A DNA stretch of 7,671 nt from CAZJOD01 sp964547525. GTDB taxonomy: Bacteria > Bacillota > Clostridia > JAAYHZ01. Under the pieces are notes generated by a model that was not told the DNA's origin, did not search any database, and worked only from the letters and a program-made list of their open reading frames with translations. Position 1 is the stretch's first letter; every line of letters starts with the position of its first letter. The DNA lies in contig CAZJOD010000172.1 of assembly GCA_964547525.1 (NCBI GenBank), forward strand, positions 1 through 7,671, in the 5' to 3' direction. Position numbers and translations under genes: made by a program. Below are positions 7,216 through 7,671 of the stretch, piece after piece.

Positions 7216-7252
7216 AAATAATAATGTTATGATCCATAATCATTTATTATTT
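7216..7252. repeat. Long imperfect hairpin upstream of the right transposase gene
   Basis: The arms pair over 16 bp with two single-base bulges (T7240 and T7245) around a 3-base loop ATC (7232-7234). The inner arm is TTATG/CATAA and the outer arm is AAATAATAATG against CATTTATTATTT, followed by a few more T residues. It lies about 140 bp before the transposase start, where a subterminal hairpin of an IS200-like left end could be. It could also be a weak terminator or a by-product of AT-richness. Confidence 0.5.
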
Positions 7253-7354
7253 TTTCTAGTATAAACACAAATCGATCCTTATAATGATAAACAACATAAA
7301 ACCACAATTTATGACATTTTACCTCAAAACCATCATTTGTAATCTATTTTGTAC

Positions 7355-7360
7355 TACAAT
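7355..7360 (+). promoter_or_regulatory. Candidate -10 element of the right transposase gene
   Basis: TACAAT matches the sigma-A -10 consensus at five of six bases and lies 33 bases before the ATG. No good -35 hexamer is found at 16-18 bases upstream; TTGTAA at 7337-7342 is too close. The call is weak. Confidence 0.25.
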
Positions 7361-7380
7361 ATGTAAGTATTCAATTTTGC

Positions 7381-7385
7381 GGAGG
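7381..7385 (+). promoter_or_regulatory. Ribosome binding site of the right transposase gene
   Basis: GGAGG stands eight bases before the ATG at 7394, which fixes the start of the transposase at MPRSARK, the usual beginning of this family. Confidence 0.85.
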
Positions 7386-7393
7386 CGATATTT

Positions 7394-7671
7394 ATGCCAA
7401 GATCGGCACGAAAGAGAAGTCCTGAAACAACTCATCATATAATGTGCAGAAGCATAAAAGAGATATATCTTTTCAAGAATGATAACGATAAGAGAAGATA
7501 TCTTAAGCTTATGACACAATATAAACAGAAGTTTAAATGTGCAATTCTTGCTTATTGTCTCATGGACACCCATGTTCACATACAATTCGATCCTCAAGGC
7601 TGTGATATCTCAAAATTTATGCACGGCTTAAACTTAAGTTACGCTCAATATTATAATAAGAAATACAACCG
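7394..7671 (+). CDS. Y1 (HUH, IS200-like/RAYT-type) transposase, N-terminal part, 3' end outside window
   Basis: The first 92 codons are present and the frame is open at the right edge. The protein begins MPRSARKRSP and continues with HHIMCRS (14-20), the typical first strand of the Y1 transposase domain, then LFKNDNDKRRYL. The metal-binding HUH motif is His60-Val61-His62 in DTHVHIQF. The catalytic tyrosine is probably one of Tyr83, Tyr86 or Tyr87 in SYAQYYNKKYN. These enzymes nick and join single-stranded DNA through a 5'-phosphotyrosine link. The RAYT subgroup is linked to chromosomal palindromic repeats rather than to complete insertion sequences. The ribosome site and start are intact, so the visible part looks functional. 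The left-edge gene is the same general family in the same orientation, but the visible parts do not overlap, so copy identity cannot be tested here. Confidence 0.9.
   Translation, partial: MPRSARKRSPETTHHIMCRSIKEIYLFKNDNDKRRYLKLMTQYKQKFKCAILAYCLMDTHVHIQFDPQGCDISKFMHGLNLSYAQYYNKKYN

Larger units (their letters stand above)
6944..7393. other. AT-rich intergenic region between divergent genes
   Basis: This 450-bp gap lies between the leftward sugar cluster and the rightward transposase gene. It should hold both promoters. I see candidate promoter elements at each end, a tandem 12-bp repeat and a long imperfect hairpin (listed separately), and no coding sequence. A minus-strand open frame at 7319-7597 overlaps the transposase gene and is its shadow. 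Confidence 0.7.

Noticed and set aside
7319..7597. A minus-strand frame of 92 codons
   Set aside because: It is antisense to the well-supported Y1 transposase gene.

Overview
The window is AT-rich, with strong GGAGG-type ribosome sites, ATG starts on the best-supported genes, and proteins that look clostridial. I read it as a Bacillota (Clostridia-like) chromosome segment, probably accessory DNA. No rRNA, tRNA or CRISPR array was seen.

Layout. (1) Positions 1-479 (+) hold the C-terminal part of a Y1 (HUH, IS200-like/RAYT) transposase that enters from the left edge. It is followed by a clean intrinsic terminator at 525-553. (2) Positions 697-1945 (-) hold two damaged genes in the same orientation. 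The first is the C-terminal part of a deoxycytidylate-type deaminase that most resembles anti-phage dCTP deaminase (AvcD/DcdV type). The second is an unrecognised protein of about 196 residues. Each has one in-frame nonsense codon (TAA at 1478-1480, TAG at 940-942), and recognisable or protein-like coding sequence continues in the same frame beyond it. The deaminase has also lost its 5' part. (3) Positions 2109-6943 (-) hold an intact three-gene cluster for nucleotide-sugar metabolism, transcribed right to left: a WbpP/TviC-like UDP-HexNAc 4-epimerase, a Gfo/Idh/MocA oxidoreductase, and an 881-residue fusion of a GlmU-like nucleotidyltransferase with a galactokinase-like GHMP kinase. (4) Positions 6944-7393 are an AT-rich intergenic stretch with a long imperfect hairpin, a tandem 12-bp repeat and candidate promoters. 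(5) From 7394 to the right edge (+) is the N-terminal part of a second Y1 transposase, with its HUH motif.

How the parts may work together. The three sugar genes lie on one strand with 85-94 bp gaps, each with a good ribosome site and no visible terminator between them, so they are probably co-transcribed. The fusion protein has the two activities needed to turn a free sugar into sugar-1-phosphate and then into an NDP-sugar. The epimerase and oxidoreductase would then interconvert or oxidise NDP-sugars for a surface glycan. The exact sugar is unknown, and the kinase's sugar-binding signature differs from galactokinase at two positions.

The most noteworthy items are the bifunctional fusion with its altered sugar site and large insertion, and the decayed defence-like gene pair beside a transposase gene.
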